The position numbers and the translations under genes are program-made. DNA of 64,000 nt from Altericroceibacterium xinjiangense (GTDB lineage Bacteria > Pseudomonadota > Alphaproteobacteria > Sphingomonadales > Sphingomonadaceae): contig NZ_RSEK01000004.1 in assembly GCF_003958635.1 (NCBI RefSeq), forward strand, positions 186,001 to 250,000, written 5' to 3'. Below the pieces are notes generated by a model. It saw nothing but the letters and a program-made list of their open reading frames with translations, had not been told where the DNA came from and searched no databases. Shown here in pieces: positions 20,105-29,140 of the stretch. Numbering within the stretch: the first letter of the stretch is position 1; each line of letters begins with the position of its first letter.

Positions 20105-20803
20105 ATGGGACGGAAGAAGGCGTCACCCTGGCGCTGGCGCGTGGCCGCTATCCTGCTGCTGGCCGCGCTGGCGGGCGGGCTTTACGCCTGGTGGCAGGCC
20201 CGGCACTGGGCACCGCCGCGCGGCGAATTTCCCATGCAGGGCGTGCTGATCGGTGCGCGCGACGGGGACGTGGACTTCACCGCCCTGCACGCGATCGGGG
20301 CCGATTTCGTCTATCTGGAAGCCAGCCGGGGAGCGGCGGGGCGCGATCCCGCCTTCATCCGCAACCTGGCCGCGGTGCGCGAATCCGGCCTGCGCTTCGG
20401 CGCGCTCCACGTCTATGATCCCTGCATCCCGGCGGAACGGCAATCGGCCAACTTCGTCACCATGGTCCCGCGCGACAAGGCGCTGCTGCCGCCGGTCGTG
20501 GAACTGAGCAAGCTGGCCGAAGGCTGCGCGGTCCGCGTGGCCGAGCCGGCAGTGGAAAGCGAACTGACCACCTTTCTCAACCAGATCGAAGGGCACGCGG
20601 GCCAACCGGCGGTGCTGAAAATCGCCCCCGAGTTCGAGGAACGCTACGGCATCGCGGATCACATCGAGCGTAACTTGTGGCTCACCCGCGACTGGTCCCA
20701 GCCGGAATACACCGAACGATCCTGGACTCTGTGGACCGCCAACAGCCAGCTGCAGACCGAAGCGAGCGCGGAACCGGTCCGCTGGGTGGCGCTGAAGCCG
20801 TAA
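20105..20803 (+). CDS. GH25-fold (lysozyme-like) membrane protein lacking catalytic acids
   Basis: A 232-residue protein with one N-terminal transmembrane helix (residues 12-31) and a periplasmic GH25-type barrel. The frame of the family is clear: GVLIGARDGDVDFTALHAIGADFVYLEASRGA, ANFVTMVPRD, LPPVV, and WTLWTANSQL at the end (read as separate blocks). Active GH25 enzymes have GIDVS, KATEG and DLE in these places; here they read GVLIG, EASRG and ELS. The catalytic Asp/Glu set is therefore missing and muramidase activity is doubtful. It may be a pseudo-enzyme that binds glycan. It follows UPF0262 by 9 bases. Confidence 0.72.
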   Translation: MGRKKASPWRWRVAAILLLAALAGGLYAWWQARHWAPPRGEFPMQGVLIGARDGDVDFTALHAIGADFVYLEASRGAAGRDPAFIRNLAAVRESGLRFGALHVYDPCIPAERQSANFVTMVPRDKALLPPVVELSKLAEGCAVRVAEPAVESELTTFLNQIEGHAGQPAVLKIAPEFEERYGIADHIERNLWLTRDWSQPEYTERSWTLWTANSQLQTEASAEPVRWVALKP

Positions 20804-20869
20804 ACCGGAAGCGTCAACCGCACCCGGCATCCCCATCGCCGGGCGGCAATGGAGGCGGGCACCAGCCGG

Positions 20870-21955
20870 TCACCCCGAACAAGGCGGCGGCGGAACGACG
20901 GTGTCGGTGCGCCAGCTCAATTCATAGGTAACGCGCAGGCCGTCATGATCCGAAAGCTTCGGTTCGGAAGCGCCGTCGAACATGGCTTCCACCCGGATCG
21001 GCCGCACGGTGACCGCTCCTCCGGATGAGAACAGCTGCAGGTCCTGCGTGTCCATCCACGGCGCATCGCCGTCCCAGGACAGTTCCACCTCGCACAGGCT
21101 CGCATGGTCGGTGCAGTACTGGTGGACGATCTCAAGGGACTGCTCCGTCCTGAACACCTCGAACCGCTGCTCCGAGGAGCGCATGTTGAAGTCTCCGCCC
21201 AACACCGCCGGCTGATCGGATATTCCGGAATCGAGGAACCGGGAAAGCGCATGCACCTGCCGCGCATGGGCGGCGTTGTGCCGGCGCACGGAAACGCGTG
21301 AGGCGCGCTGGGCGTTCATGTGCGTGTTCAGGACCGCAAGCGTGCCGGGCACTCCCGGGATGGCAACTTCCGCAAGCAGCATGCCCTTGTTGGCCAGACA
21401 GTCGAACCCGGCGCAGCTTGCGCGCGGGAAGGGCTCGGATCGGCTCGCCACGATGGGGAAGGTCGAAACCGTTACGAGCCCACTCGAAAAGACACGAAAC
21501 CCGATCTCCCCGCGCTCCGGACGCCGTTTGCCGGGAAGGCCGGAATAGTCCCGGCGCGGCCGGCGCTGGTTCCGTTCCGGGCCGGCGACGAGGCTGGGAT
21601 AGGAACTGGCGCCAATCGCGCGCGCAGCGGACCTGGAGAACACTTCCTGGAACAGCACGATGTCCGGCGCTTCTCCGCGGCCATGCAGTTCGGCCAGATG
21701 ATCCGAGATCGCCTGCAAATGGCGGCCTCGCCCGGTACGTGCCGGCCAGCCGAGCCCTTCGACGTTGTAGGTGAGCACATCGATCTCGACGGACGCCGTA
21801 TGCCCGTCCTCCGAAACCCGGACTTGCGGTTCCGCCGACCGCGAGCAGGAAACGGAGCGCGCCTCAGGCAACGTTACGCAGCCCGTCAGCAGGAACGCGG
21901 CCGCCGAAGTCCACGCAAGCCTCCGCCAGGTTGTCTGCCACGGCTTCAACCGCAT
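20870..21955 (-). CDS. endonuclease/exonuclease/phosphatase-family lipoprotein
   Basis: A 361-residue lipoprotein. The signal peptide ends in a lipobox LLTGC (Cys 26), so it should be membrane-anchored outside the cytoplasm. The DNase I-like fold is intact by motif: DVLTYNVEG, DIVLFQEVF (catalytic Glu), LNTHMNA, GGDFNMRS and LSDHDGLRVTY (Asp-His). The layout resembles sphingomyelinase-like phosphodiesterases more than DNA repair nucleases, but the substrate cannot be fixed. ATG 21955. The gene is isolated, convergent with the GH25-fold gene. Confidence 0.85.
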   Translation of the reverse strand: MRLKPWQTTWRRLAWTSAAAFLLTGCVTLPEARSVSCSRSAEPQVRVSEDGHTASVEIDVLTYNVEGLGWPARTGRGRHLQAISDHLAELHGRGEAPDIVLFQEVFSRSAARAIGASSYPSLVAGPERNQRRPRRDYSGLPGKRRPERGEIGFRVFSSGLVTVSTFPIVASRSEPFPRASCAGFDCLANKGMLLAEVAIPGVPGTLAVLNTHMNAQRASRVSVRRHNAAHARQVHALSRFLDSGISDQPAVLGGDFNMRSSEQRFEVFRTEQSLEIVHQYCTDHASLCEVELSWDGDAPWMDTQDLQLFSSGGAVTVRPIRVEAMFDGASEPKLSDHDGLRVTYELSWRTDTVVPPPPCSG

Positions 21956-22222
21956 CGAACTTCAGACTCCATCCTCGCGAACCATGCGAACGCCGAACAG
22001 TTCGGCCCGCCGGTGGACCTAGACGGTGGGAACGCACCCGTCCAACTCCTGGACGCTCGGCTCAATCGCCAGCGCACCTGGAGCAGCAAGGCTTATCTTG
22101 GCCCGTTCCTCCAGCCCGGCCGCTTTGAGACCTTCCCGGCAAATGTCGCACTCTGGGTGGTAAGCCGCGAGCCTGCTATCGGCCGATCCCATATGAAAAG
22201 CGGACAAGGAGGCTGACGAGGA

Positions 22223-22642
22223 ATGCTATACAGATATCCAGCGCAAACCTTTGGTCGTGTGATCCGCGGCTACAAACGTCCCTATGAAAATCCAATTGTG
22301 GTCAGGGCTGGCGATCTGGTCAGACCCATCGCAGATGGTTCGAAAACGACTGACATCCCCGGGTGGACGTGGTGTGTCGGGCCGGACGGGCGAAGTGGGT
22401 GGACCCCGGACAATTGGTGCGAACCCAGGGGAGATCGATGGCGCCTGAAGCGTGATTTTTCTGCCTTGGAGCTCACCGTAGAGGTTGGAGACCGCCTCCA
22501 TCTCCTTCTCAGCGAAAGCGGTTTCTTGATCGCGGAAACCGAAGATGGCGACCGAGCGTGGGTGCCGGATGCGGTAATCGAATTGGAAGGTCCGCTATCA
22601 ACATACCTTTCGAAATCGCTGACTGTCCGAAACGGGGTGTAA
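22223..22642 (+). CDS. tandem SH3-like domain protein
   Basis: A 139-residue cytoplasmic protein made of two bacterial SH3-like repeats: VIRGYKRPYENPIVVRAGD to GWTPDNWC (residues 12-66) and RDFSALELTVEVGDRLHLL to WVPDAVIELEG (residues 75-125). Each repeat ends in the GWTP or WVP motif. Ribosome site AAGGAGG lies ten bases before the ATG. GC content is visibly lower than in the neighbours, suggesting later acquisition. The repeat element A begins on the base after its stop. Ligand unknown; related proteins are annotated as ligand-binding SH3 proteins in diverse bacteria. Confidence 0.75.
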   Translation: MLYRYPAQTFGRVIRGYKRPYENPIVVRAGDLVRPIADGSKTTDIPGWTWCVGPDGRSGWTPDNWCEPRGDRWRLKRDFSALELTVEVGDRLHLLLSESGFLIAETEDGDRAWVPDAVIELEGPLSTYLSKSLTVRNGV

Positions 22643-22892
22643 GCAGACCTTCCCGCTTTCCTACACCCCGCGCGGCCCAGCAGAACTGGTGTGCTCTTTG
22701 CTATCGTTGTTCCCGCCTTCCAACCGCGCCCGCTGTCATGGGTGCGGTAAGTTCTTTTGTTGCTTTCTGGCGAAAGAACATTTTATTTTCTTTGCTGGTG
22801 GTATTTCGTCACTTTCTGCCCGCAAACCCGCAGAAATGCGCGGGTTTGCAGCGTGACACCGGGTTGTAGGACATGTCAGGTGTGTAAACCTC
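22643..22892 (-). repeat. interspersed ~250-bp repeat, copy A
   Basis: Read on the minus strand from 22892, this matches 29141-29403 over its whole length with scattered substitutions and one length change near the middle. Best-kept blocks are ATTTCTGCGGGTTTGCGGGC followed by GAAAGTGACGA, then AAAATAAAAT plus TTCTTTCG, AAGCAACAAA, GGAAG, and near the end GTAGG plus AAGCGGGAA. It starts about 35 bases after the M14 carboxypeptidase stop, in the same direction, and ends exactly at the stop of the opposing SH3 gene. A hairpin CTTTC-GCCA-GAAAG lies within it. Confidence 0.8.
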
Positions 22893-22915
22893 GACGCGTG
22901 TTCGCGCCGAGGTTT
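22886..22915 (-). terminator. hairpin after the M14 carboxypeptidase gene
   Basis: A 13-bp stem (AAACCTCG, one G-T pair, CGCG) with a four-base loop, starting 12 bases past the M14 stop. There is no T-run behind it, so it may be a processing or stabilising hairpin rather than an intrinsic terminator. It overlaps the start of repeat copy A. Confidence 0.6.
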
Positions 22916-22926
22916 CGTGGAGGGCT

Positions 22927-24057
22927 CTAGCCGTCCAGCCACTCCGCCAACGAGGCCAGACAATCGCGGGCGAGCAGCTTGCAGCGTTCCGGGCTCCAGC
23001 CTTGCTCCGGATCGGGTAAGTCGGCGTTGTCCTTGAACGGCATTTCCAGCGTCATGGAACACGCGCCGAAGCGTTCGGCCAGCTGGTTCGTGCTCATCGA
23101 CAGGTTGGCCTTGCCGGGCGGGGTTGCCGGGTAGCCCTTCTTCGTCTGGAAATCCGGGGTGCGCCGGTCTAGGATCGCGCGGTAGCGGGCGTATTTCTCC
23201 CCCAGTTCGTCAGTCCAGGAGGGGATGCCGTCGAACCCGGCAAGAAAGTTCGCCGCAATCGCTTCGTCCCCGTGGATGTCCATCGCGAAATCGACCCCGG
23301 TCTCGTCCATCGCATTCCGGATGCAGAGCACTTCGGGCGATTTCTCCGCGCTGGGGGTGGCCCATTCGCGGTTGAGGTTGGTGCCCGCCGCATTGGTCCG
23401 CAAGTGCCCGCGGCGCGATCCATCCGGGTTGCAATTGGGCACGATGTGCAGGCGGCATTTGCTCCGCAGCACGCGCGCTACCGGATCGGCCGGATCGGTC
23501 AGCGTCTCCAGCGCGCCTTCCATCCACCATTCGGCCATGGTCTCGCCCGGATGCTGACGGGCATAGAGCCAGACCTGCGTCTCTCCTTCGCCCAGTTCCA
23601 GGCAATCGACCGGCTGGCCATCGAGAGTGAGGCCAAGGCAGCGGTAGTCCACTCCTTCGCTCGCTGCGGCTTCGGCAACCAGATCGTGGTGCCGTTCCAT
23701 CGAATAGGGCGCGAAGTAGGCGAACCAGGCGATGTCGCTGGCCGGGCGGTAGCGGATCGTCAGGGTGCCGCCGTCCTCCTGCGCGTCGAAATCGCTGTCG
23801 GCCCGGGCCCAGTACTCCCGGTCTTCCGAAACGGCGGTGCGATAGCCTTTCCATCCGTCCGGGTAGGCCGATCCGTTCAGGTCGCCGATCCTCAGAATCA
23901 GCTCCCGCCCTTTCGCGCCGGACACGCGGAAGTGGAACCACTGGTAGAATTCGGACTGGTTGTCCTTCGGAATGCGGAGCCGCGCAGTGGGGCCCGCAGT
24001 CTCAAGGACTTCGATGGTGCCGCTGTCGAAGGCGGCGTTCACGGTGATGTCGGTCAT
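22927..24057 (-). CDS. M14-type cytosolic zinc carboxypeptidase
   Basis: A 376-residue metallocarboxypeptidase of the M14 cytosolic (AGTPBP1-like) group. An N-terminal beta-sandwich domain ([11 protein letters not shown], residues 40-50; YPDGWKGYR) precedes the catalytic domain. Zinc ligands are in RQHPGE (His, Glu, near residue 175) and MDIHGDE (His), the substrate residues in [15 protein letters not shown] and NLNREW, and the general-base Glu in TLEMPFKDN. No signal peptide. The ATG overlaps the stop of the upstream DUF4136 gene in an ATGA, so the two are translationally coupled. Confidence 0.9.
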   Translation of the reverse strand: MTDITVNAAFDSGTIEVLETAGPTARLRIPKDNQSEFYQWFHFRVSGAKGRELILRIGDLNGSAYPDGWKGYRTAVSEDREYWARADSDFDAQEDGGTLTIRYRPASDIAWFAYFAPYSMERHHDLVAEAAASEGVDYRCLGLTLDGQPVDCLELGEGETQVWLYARQHPGETMAEWWMEGALETLTDPADPVARVLRSKCRLHIVPNCNPDGSRRGHLRTNAAGTNLNREWATPSAEKSPEVLCIRNAMDETGVDFAMDIHGDEAIAANFLAGFDGIPSWTDELGEKYARYRAILDRRTPDFQTKKGYPATPPGKANLSMSTNQLAERFGACSMTLEMPFKDNADLPDPEQGWSPERCKLLARDCLASLAEWLDG

Positions 24058-24638
24058 CGAACCTCGATAGTCTGTCCGGACTCTCCGGGAAAGCCCGTGA
24101 ACAGCGCGCCGGCAAGGCGGTTCGCGGCGGCTTGCGTGTTCGAGTAATCGCTGTTCGCGGTGGCGGAGAACCGGGCTCGGCCTTCCCATAAGGCGGTGCC
24201 GCCGCTGGCTGGACGGATCAGGACTCGCAGCTCATTGTCCAGCCGGGCGGGCGGCGGGCCGGACAAGTCGATCCCGACGCCTAGCCCGACGCCCGATCCG
24301 AATGTTCCGGTCGAAGCGCCGCCGCCGACTGTCACCGGGGAGCGGTCCCGCACGCCTTGTTCGACAAACCGGGAATACCCGATTTCCGCAACCTGCGGCG
24401 CGTTGCCTTGCACCACGGTATAGCCGAGCCGCGCCAGCTCGGCTGCGACCGCGCCGGCGTAGGTGGAGAATTCGAGCGAGTTGGCTTCAATCCCCGGCAC
24501 CGGACGCACGGCAATTGTGCCCTGGCCGAGGACCGCCTGCGGGGCAGCGAAGCGCGTCACTTCGACCGGGGAGACGGAATTGGTCGCGCATCCGCCGAGA
24601 AGAGCAAACGCGGCAAGAGGTAGTAAAAAGTGTTTCAT
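24054..24638 (-). CDS. DUF4136 lipoprotein
   Basis: A 194-residue lipoprotein with signal peptide and lipobox LLGGC (Cys near residue 17). The DUF4136 domain spans the rest: [16 protein letters not shown], the [12 protein letters not shown] strand and the C-terminal block [17 protein letters not shown] second member is encoded at 55375-56091 with the matching ending MFTDFPGNSGETV. ATG 24638 is used. Its stop overlaps the M14 gene's start. Function unknown; envelope location is inferred from the lipobox. Confidence 0.85.
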   Translation of the reverse strand: MKHFLLPLAAFALLGGCATNSVSPVEVTRFAAPQAVLGQGTIAVRPVPGIEANSLEFSTYAGAVAAELARLGYTVVQGNAPQVAEIGYSRFVEQGVRDRSPVTVGGGASTGTFGSGVGLGVGIDLSGPPPARLDNELRVLIRPASGGTALWEGRARFSATANSDYSNTQAAANRLAGALFTGFPGESGQTIEVR

Positions 24639-24748
24639 GAGCAATAAACGTCCTGAAGCGGGAGAAGTTGCGTCCGATTGTCTCTTGCAGGCGCGATTGC
24701 CTTGCGCTTAACCGGTGCGTTGATTGTGCGGTGCGAAAAGGGGCATGC

Positions 24749-25768
24749 GTGGCCGAGACGAACAGGAACACGGTGCCGGTGCTCGTCACCGGCGGGGCGG
24801 GGTACATCGGCAGTCATGCGGTGCTGGCGCTGAAGGATGCCGGCTGGCCGGTTGCGGTGATCGACAACTTGTCCACCGGCTTTCGCTTCGCCTTGCCTGA
24901 CGGCGTCCCGCTGTACGAAGGGGATATCGAGGACGCGGCCTTGCTTGCGCGGATCTTTGCAGAGCAGGGCACGCGCGCGATCATGCACTTTGCAGGATCG
25001 GTCATCGTACCGGAGTCGGTCGAGAACCCGCTCAAGTACTATCACAACAATACCGCCAAGAGCCGGGCACTGATCGACGCGGCGGTACAGGGCGGGGTGA
25101 AGCATTTCATCTTCTCCAGCACCGCGGCGACTTACGGCATTCCCGAAACGTCGCCGGTGGCCGAAGATTCGCCGAAGAAGCCGATCAACCCTTACGGGAT
25201 GAGCAAGCTCATGACGGAGGTCATGCTGGACGACACGGCCAAGGCGCACGATCTCAATTACTGTGCGCTGCGGTACTTCAACGTCGCCGGCGCCGATCCG
25301 CAGGCGCGCAGCGGGCAATCGACCGCGGGCGCGACGCACCTGATCAAGGTCGCCGTGGAAGCCGCGCTCGGCAAGCGGGACAATGTTTCGGTCTTCGGCA
25401 CCGACTACGCGACGGCGGACGGAACCGGGGTACGGGATTACATCCACGTCAGCGACCTGGCCGCCGCGCACGTGCTGGCGCTGGAGGAACTGATTGCCCG
25501 GCCGGACCAGTCCCTGACGATGAACTGCGGCTATGGCCGCGGATTCTCGGTGCTGGAAGTGCTCGATGCTGTCGACCGGGCGACCAACCGCCGGATCGCG
25601 CGAGTGATGGGGCCGCGCCGTGCAGGTGACCCGGATTCGCTGATTTCCGACAACCGCCGGATCAAGGCGACCCTGCCGTGGGAGCCGCGGCACGAGGATC
25701 TGGATACGATCATCGCCCATGCCCTTGCGTGGGAGCGCAAGCTGGGCGAAATTCGCGGCACTGCTTGA
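24749..25768 (+). CDS. galE: UDP-glucose 4-epimerase
   Basis: Interconverts UDP-glucose and UDP-galactose for surface polysaccharides. An extended SDR of 339 residues: TGGAGYIGSHAV (NAD binding, residues 12-23), YYHNNTAKS, catalytic SSTAATYG and YGMSK (near residue 148), RYFNVAGADP and VRDYIHVSDLA. I chose GTG 24749 because AAAAGGGG lies just upstream and the extra upstream frame has no family match. It is followed by rpmJ. Divergent from the DUF4136/M14 pair. Confidence 0.95.
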   Translation: MAETNRNTVPVLVTGGAGYIGSHAVLALKDAGWPVAVIDNLSTGFRFALPDGVPLYEGDIEDAALLARIFAEQGTRAIMHFAGSVIVPESVENPLKYYHNNTAKSRALIDAAVQGGVKHFIFSSTAATYGIPETSPVAEDSPKKPINPYGMSKLMTEVMLDDTAKAHDLNYCALRYFNVAGADPQARSGQSTAGATHLIKVAVEAALGKRDNVSVFGTDYATADGTGVRDYIHVSDLAAAHVLALEELIARPDQSLTMNCGYGRGFSVLEVLDAVDRATNRRIARVMGPRRAGDPDSLISDNRRIKATLPWEPRHEDLDTIIAHALAWERKLGEIRGTA

Positions 25769-25854
25769 CTCTCACGCCCTGCGTCCGTAACGGCGCTGCC
25801 TTGATTATCGTGCCGGAGAGTGTCTGCGGCGCCTCAATTTCGAAAGCTTGACCG

Positions 25855-25980
25855 ATGAAGATCCGCAACAGCCTGAAGTCGCTGAAGGGCCGCCACCGCG
25901 ACAACCGCGTGATCCGCCGTCGCGGCCGGACCTATGTAATCAACAAGACCAACCGCCGCTTCAAGGCGCGCCAGGGTTGA
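25855..25980 (+). CDS. rpmJ: 50S ribosomal protein L36, zinc-free form
   Basis: A 41-residue ribosomal protein, [18 protein letters not shown] then [21 protein letters not shown]. The four zinc-ribbon ligands of the classical L36 are absent, which marks the C-minus (YkgO-like) form that is the usual single L36 of alphaproteobacteria. It is short and arginine-rich. A strong terminator starts 40 bases after the stop. Confidence 0.95.
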   Translation: MKIRNSLKSLKGRHRDNRVIRRRGRTYVINKTNRRFKARQG

Positions 25981-26020
25981 TCCCGCTCGCCGCGGACATC
26001 CCGCGGCGGCGATGATCGAG

Positions 26021-26047
26021 AAAAGCCCCCGTCTGGGGGCTTTTTTT
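26021..26047 (+). terminator. intrinsic terminator of rpmJ
   Basis: A perfect stem AAAAGCCCCC with loop GTCT and then GGGGGCTTTTTTT. The downstream HAD gene's ATG starts seven bases later. Confidence 0.95.
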
Positions 26048-26054
26048 GGCGTCC

Positions 26055-26717
26055 ATGAACCGGAAGTCGTCCCACGCGGGATCGGTCCTGCCGTCTGAAG
26101 CATCGGCGTCGGAAGTTCCCGGCGCCGCCGTGTTCGATGTAGGCCGGGTTCTGTACGAGTGGGACCTGCGGTGCCTGTTCGGCAAGCTGATTGCGGACCG
26201 AGACGAACTGGAGCGGTTCCTTGGCGCCGTCGTGACCGAGGAATGGCATTTCCAGCACGACGCCGGGCGCGATCTGGCCGAAATGGTCGCCGAACGCAAA
26301 ACCCGCTTTCCGGAACATGCGGCGCTGCTCGATGCTTATGCGACGCGTTTCTCCGAAACCATTCCCGGCCCGGTCAACGGCACGCATTCGCTGGTTGAGC
26401 GGCTGGCGGAACGCGGCGTGCCGCTGTTCGCCCTGACCAACTTCGCCGCCCCGTTCTGGGACGAATTCAGCGCGGACAAGGCGGTGTTCCGCCACTTCGG
26501 CGACATTGTGGTTTCCGGCGTAGAAAAGTGCGTGAAGCCGAACCCGGAAATCTATGCGGTCGCGGAACGGCGATTCGGATATCCGCCGCCGGACCTGTTC
26601 TTCATCGATGACAATGCAGCCAACGTGGAAGCGGCACGGGCGCGCGGCTGGCGGGCGCACCACTTCACCGATGCGGCGCGTCTGGAGCAGGAATTGATCG
26701 CGCTCGGGCTGCTCTGA
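26055..26717 (+). CDS. HAD family (subfamily IA) hydrolase
   Basis: A 220-residue haloacid-dehalogenase-fold enzyme. Motif I is FDVGRVLYEWD, where the first Asp is the nucleophile; the second Asp of the usual DxD is Gly, as in haloacid dehalogenase and epoxide-hydrolase-like branches, so it may not be a classical phosphatase. Motif II is ALTNFA, motif III is VKPNPEIY, and motif IV is FFIDDNAANVEAAR. ATG 26055 gives the start; it directly follows the rpmJ terminator, so it needs its own weak promoter or read-through. Substrate unknown. Confidence 0.85.
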   Translation: MNRKSSHAGSVLPSEASASEVPGAAVFDVGRVLYEWDLRCLFGKLIADRDELERFLGAVVTEEWHFQHDAGRDLAEMVAERKTRFPEHAALLDAYATRFSETIPGPVNGTHSLVERLAERGVPLFALTNFAAPFWDEFSADKAVFRHFGDIVVSGVEKCVKPNPEIYAVAERRFGYPPPDLFFIDDNAANVEAARARGWRAHHFTDAARLEQELIALGLL

Positions 26718-26746
26718 GCGGCCTCGCGACACTCGCGGTTCCACCT

Positions 26747-28483
26747 TTACTCTCCAAACAATTCGCCCTGCGCCTTCTCGCTTTCCTCGATGTAGCGGCG
26801 GTGGACGTATTTTTCCGTCACCACTCCCAGGATGCGTCCGTTGAGGTCGATAACGGCCAGTTCCTCGCAGCCGAGCCTTTCGAACCGGTCAAGCACTGCG
26901 CTGATGTCTAGCTCTGGACCAATGGCCTGGTTGTTCAGCCCGGCGACGGACGCAATCGGCGCGTCGGGATCGAGCGAGGGATCGTAGCCCCGTGCCGTGT
27001 CGACGATCCCGGCATATTTCCGGTCGTTATCCGCCAGCAGCACCCGGCTCGTGGAGCCGAGCGGGACTTTGACCCGGAACTGCGCGACTGTCAGGTGATC
27101 AGGCAGGATCGTCGCATGACGGCGCATCAGCCGCCGCGCGGTCAGCGTGCTGGTCCAGCCGATGTCGCGCGGGCTGCGGATATTGGAGCCGCGCAAATGC
27201 AGCCGCCAGGTGGAGAACGAGTAGCCGAAGTTGGCCCGGGTGAACGCAGTGGCGCACAGGGAGGCGGTGATGACTGCGCCGGTCAGGGCGAAATCCTGCG
27301 TTGTTTCCAGCACCAATAGCGACAGCGTCATCGGCGCGCCGATCACCGCCACTGCGAAGGCAGCCATTCCGACCAGCGCGGCATCGAGTTCTCCGAGCAC
27401 CACGTAGCCCGCCATTCCATTGATCGCCTGCGCATAGATGGGGCCGAGCATCGAGCCGAGGAACAGCGAGGCGAAGAACAGGCCGCCGCGAAACCCGAAG
27501 CTGAGCGAGAGGATCGAGGCGGCGACCTTCATGGAGAACACGAACAGCAGGAACGGGATCGGCGGACTGAGGGCCAGTTCCAGCCGCAAGGCTCCGTGGC
27601 CGGACGACAGCGCCTGGGGTGAAAGCCAGACGATCGGGATCAGCAGGAAACCACCGATCATCGGCCGCAGGAACACCGGGATCTTTGAGCGGGCGACCCA
27701 TCGGCTGACCCAGGCTTCGAGCCGGATCATCGCGATCCCGCACAAGGCGCATACGATCCCGAGCCCGGCGAACAGCAGGTAGTCGAGCGTGGTGATGTGT
27801 TCGGCGATCGCGGTGACGGTGAGGTATGGCTCCGCTCCGAGGGCGCGGCCGACCAGCGCGGCGATGAGGGCGGCGGCGGCAACCGGAACAATCGCGGCCG
27901 GGGTATAGGCGCCGATCACCACCTCGAAAGCGTAGAACGCGCCAGTCAGCGGGGCGCTGAAGGCCGCGCCGATCGCTGCCCCGGCGCCCGCGCCGACAAG
28001 GTTGCGCAAGTCCGCGCGCCGCAGCCGCAGCCACTGGCCGACCACCGAAGCCAGCCCGCCGCCAGCCTGGGCATAGGCCGCTTCAAGCCCGACGGAGGCG
28101 CCGAAGCCGTTGGACACCACGGTTTGCAGGGTGACCCACAAGCTGTCCGCGCGCGGGATGCGTCCGCCGTGCAGCGCGTTCGCCTCAACCACGTCCACCG
28201 GCGCCTTGCGCTTGCGCGACAGGTAGTAGATCCCGCCCAGCAGCAGACCGCCCAGCGGCAGGGCCAGCAGCTTGTAGGGGTGGCGGATCGATGCGAGCGC
28301 GCTCAGCCGGTTGATGCCGACTCCGTACAGCAGGTATTGCAGCCCGTGGGCCATCGCCCCGATCAGCGCGGTGGCCAGCCCGGCGCCAAGCCCGATCAGC
28401 GCCGCCAGCACGACCAGCGACAGTTCGCTGGAGCGGAGCCAGCGCCGGAACCGGATTGCCTGTTTCGTGCCCCGCCGCGCCAT
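26747..28483 (-). CDS. ClC-family chloride channel/antiporter with CBS domains
   Basis: A 578-residue membrane protein. About ten helices carry the ClC fold, with the gating glutamate in GASVGLEAAYAQAGG. The proton-side motif reads AFEVVIGAY: the residue matching E203 of the E. coli exchanger is Val, so it could be a channel or use another proton path. Two C-terminal CBS domains follow (about residues 440-565) with LRVKVPLGS-like and LGVVTEKYVHRRY ends. ATG 28483. Single gene, convergent with the HAD gene. Confidence 0.9.
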   Translation of the reverse strand: MARRGTKQAIRFRRWLRSSELSLVVLAALIGLGAGLATALIGAMAHGLQYLLYGVGINRLSALASIRHPYKLLALPLGGLLLGGIYYLSRKRKAPVDVVEANALHGGRIPRADSLWVTLQTVVSNGFGASVGLEAAYAQAGGGLASVVGQWLRLRRADLRNLVGAGAGAAIGAAFSAPLTGAFYAFEVVIGAYTPAAIVPVAAAALIAALVGRALGAEPYLTVTAIAEHITTLDYLLFAGLGIVCALCGIAMIRLEAWVSRWVARSKIPVFLRPMIGGFLLIPIVWLSPQALSSGHGALRLELALSPPIPFLLFVFSMKVAASILSLSFGFRGGLFFASLFLGSMLGPIYAQAINGMAGYVVLGELDAALVGMAAFAVAVIGAPMTLSLLVLETTQDFALTGAVITASLCATAFTRANFGYSFSTWRLHLRGSNIRSPRDIGWTSTLTARRLMRRHATILPDHLTVAQFRVKVPLGSTSRVLLADNDRKYAGIVDTARGYDPSLDPDAPIASVAGLNNQAIGPELDISAVLDRFERLGCEELAVIDLNGRILGVVTEKYVHRRYIEESEKAQGELFGE

Positions 28484-28631
28484 TCCTATCGGCTAGGGGG
28501 GAACGGGCGCGCGGGCAACTGCTTCAGCGATCCCCCTCTTGAAGATGTTCAGGGCTGCGGTAGGAAATGCTCTGGCGAGAGCCGTTTTGCCTCAAGGTTT
28601 ACTTTGCCGCCAACAAACTGAAGGGGAAGTT

Positions 28632-29090
28632 GTGTTCGCGATCCGCACAGACAGTTTGTCGAGCGAGCAGACTCGCTCCCTCCTCGCACTTCATCTGGCA
28701 GGAATGCACGCGAACTCTCCGCCCGGCAGTGTGTTCGCCCTCGATCTTTCCGGGTTGAAGGCGGCGACTGTCACGGTCTGGAGCGCCTGGGCCGGGGAGC
28801 GGATCGCCAGCATCGGGGCGCTGAAAATGCTGGCGGATGGCTCTGCCGAGGTGAAATCAATGCGCACCCATCCCGATTTCCTGCGGATGGGTGCCGCGGC
28901 CGCAGTGCTCGAGGAAATCGTCCGCGCGGCCCGCGCCCGGCAAGTGCGCCGGCTAAGCCTTGAAACCGGCTGCGGCCCGGAGTTCGAGCCGGCGCTGGCC
29001 TTGTACCTCCGGTACGGCTTTCGCAGCGGCGAGCGGTTCGCCGACTACGAGCCGAGCGCGTTCAACCAGTTCCTGCACCTCGACTTGTGA
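28632..29090 (+). CDS. GNAT family N-acetyltransferase
   Basis: A 152-residue acetyl-CoA-dependent acetyltransferase. The beta-4 strand VKSMRTHPDFLRMGAAAAVLEEIV contains the pyrophosphate-binding region, though the usual RGxG is RMGA. Downstream LSLETGCGPEFEPALALYLRYGF and FNQFLHLDL complete the fold (blocks quoted separately). GTG 28632 is chosen because AAGGGGAAG lies just before it and it begins at the first strand. Substrate unknown. Repeat copy B begins 50 bases after the stop. Confidence 0.85.
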   Translation: MFAIRTDSLSSEQTRSLLALHLAGMHANSPPGSVFALDLSGLKAATVTVWSAWAGERIASIGALKMLADGSAEVKSMRTHPDFLRMGAAAAVLEEIVRAARARQVRRLSLETGCGPEFEPALALYLRYGFRSGERFADYEPSAFNQFLHLDL

Positions 29091-29140
29091 TGCGGCATCG
29101 CCCTGGCTCCTTCGTCCGCCGCTTTGGCGAGACGGCCTGC

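Noticed and set aside
22019-22207. A 62-codon minus-strand frame with two cysteines between the EEP lipoprotein and SH3 genes
   Set aside because: It begins with TTG without a ribosome site, overlaps a dispersed motif, and I cannot match it to a family.
22736-22892. A conserved peptide frame inside both repeat copies (about 43 gapless codons)
   Set aside because: Differences are not concentrated in third codon positions, the frames end in unrelated tails and no start or ribosome site is placed consistently, so the similarity is at nucleic-acid level.
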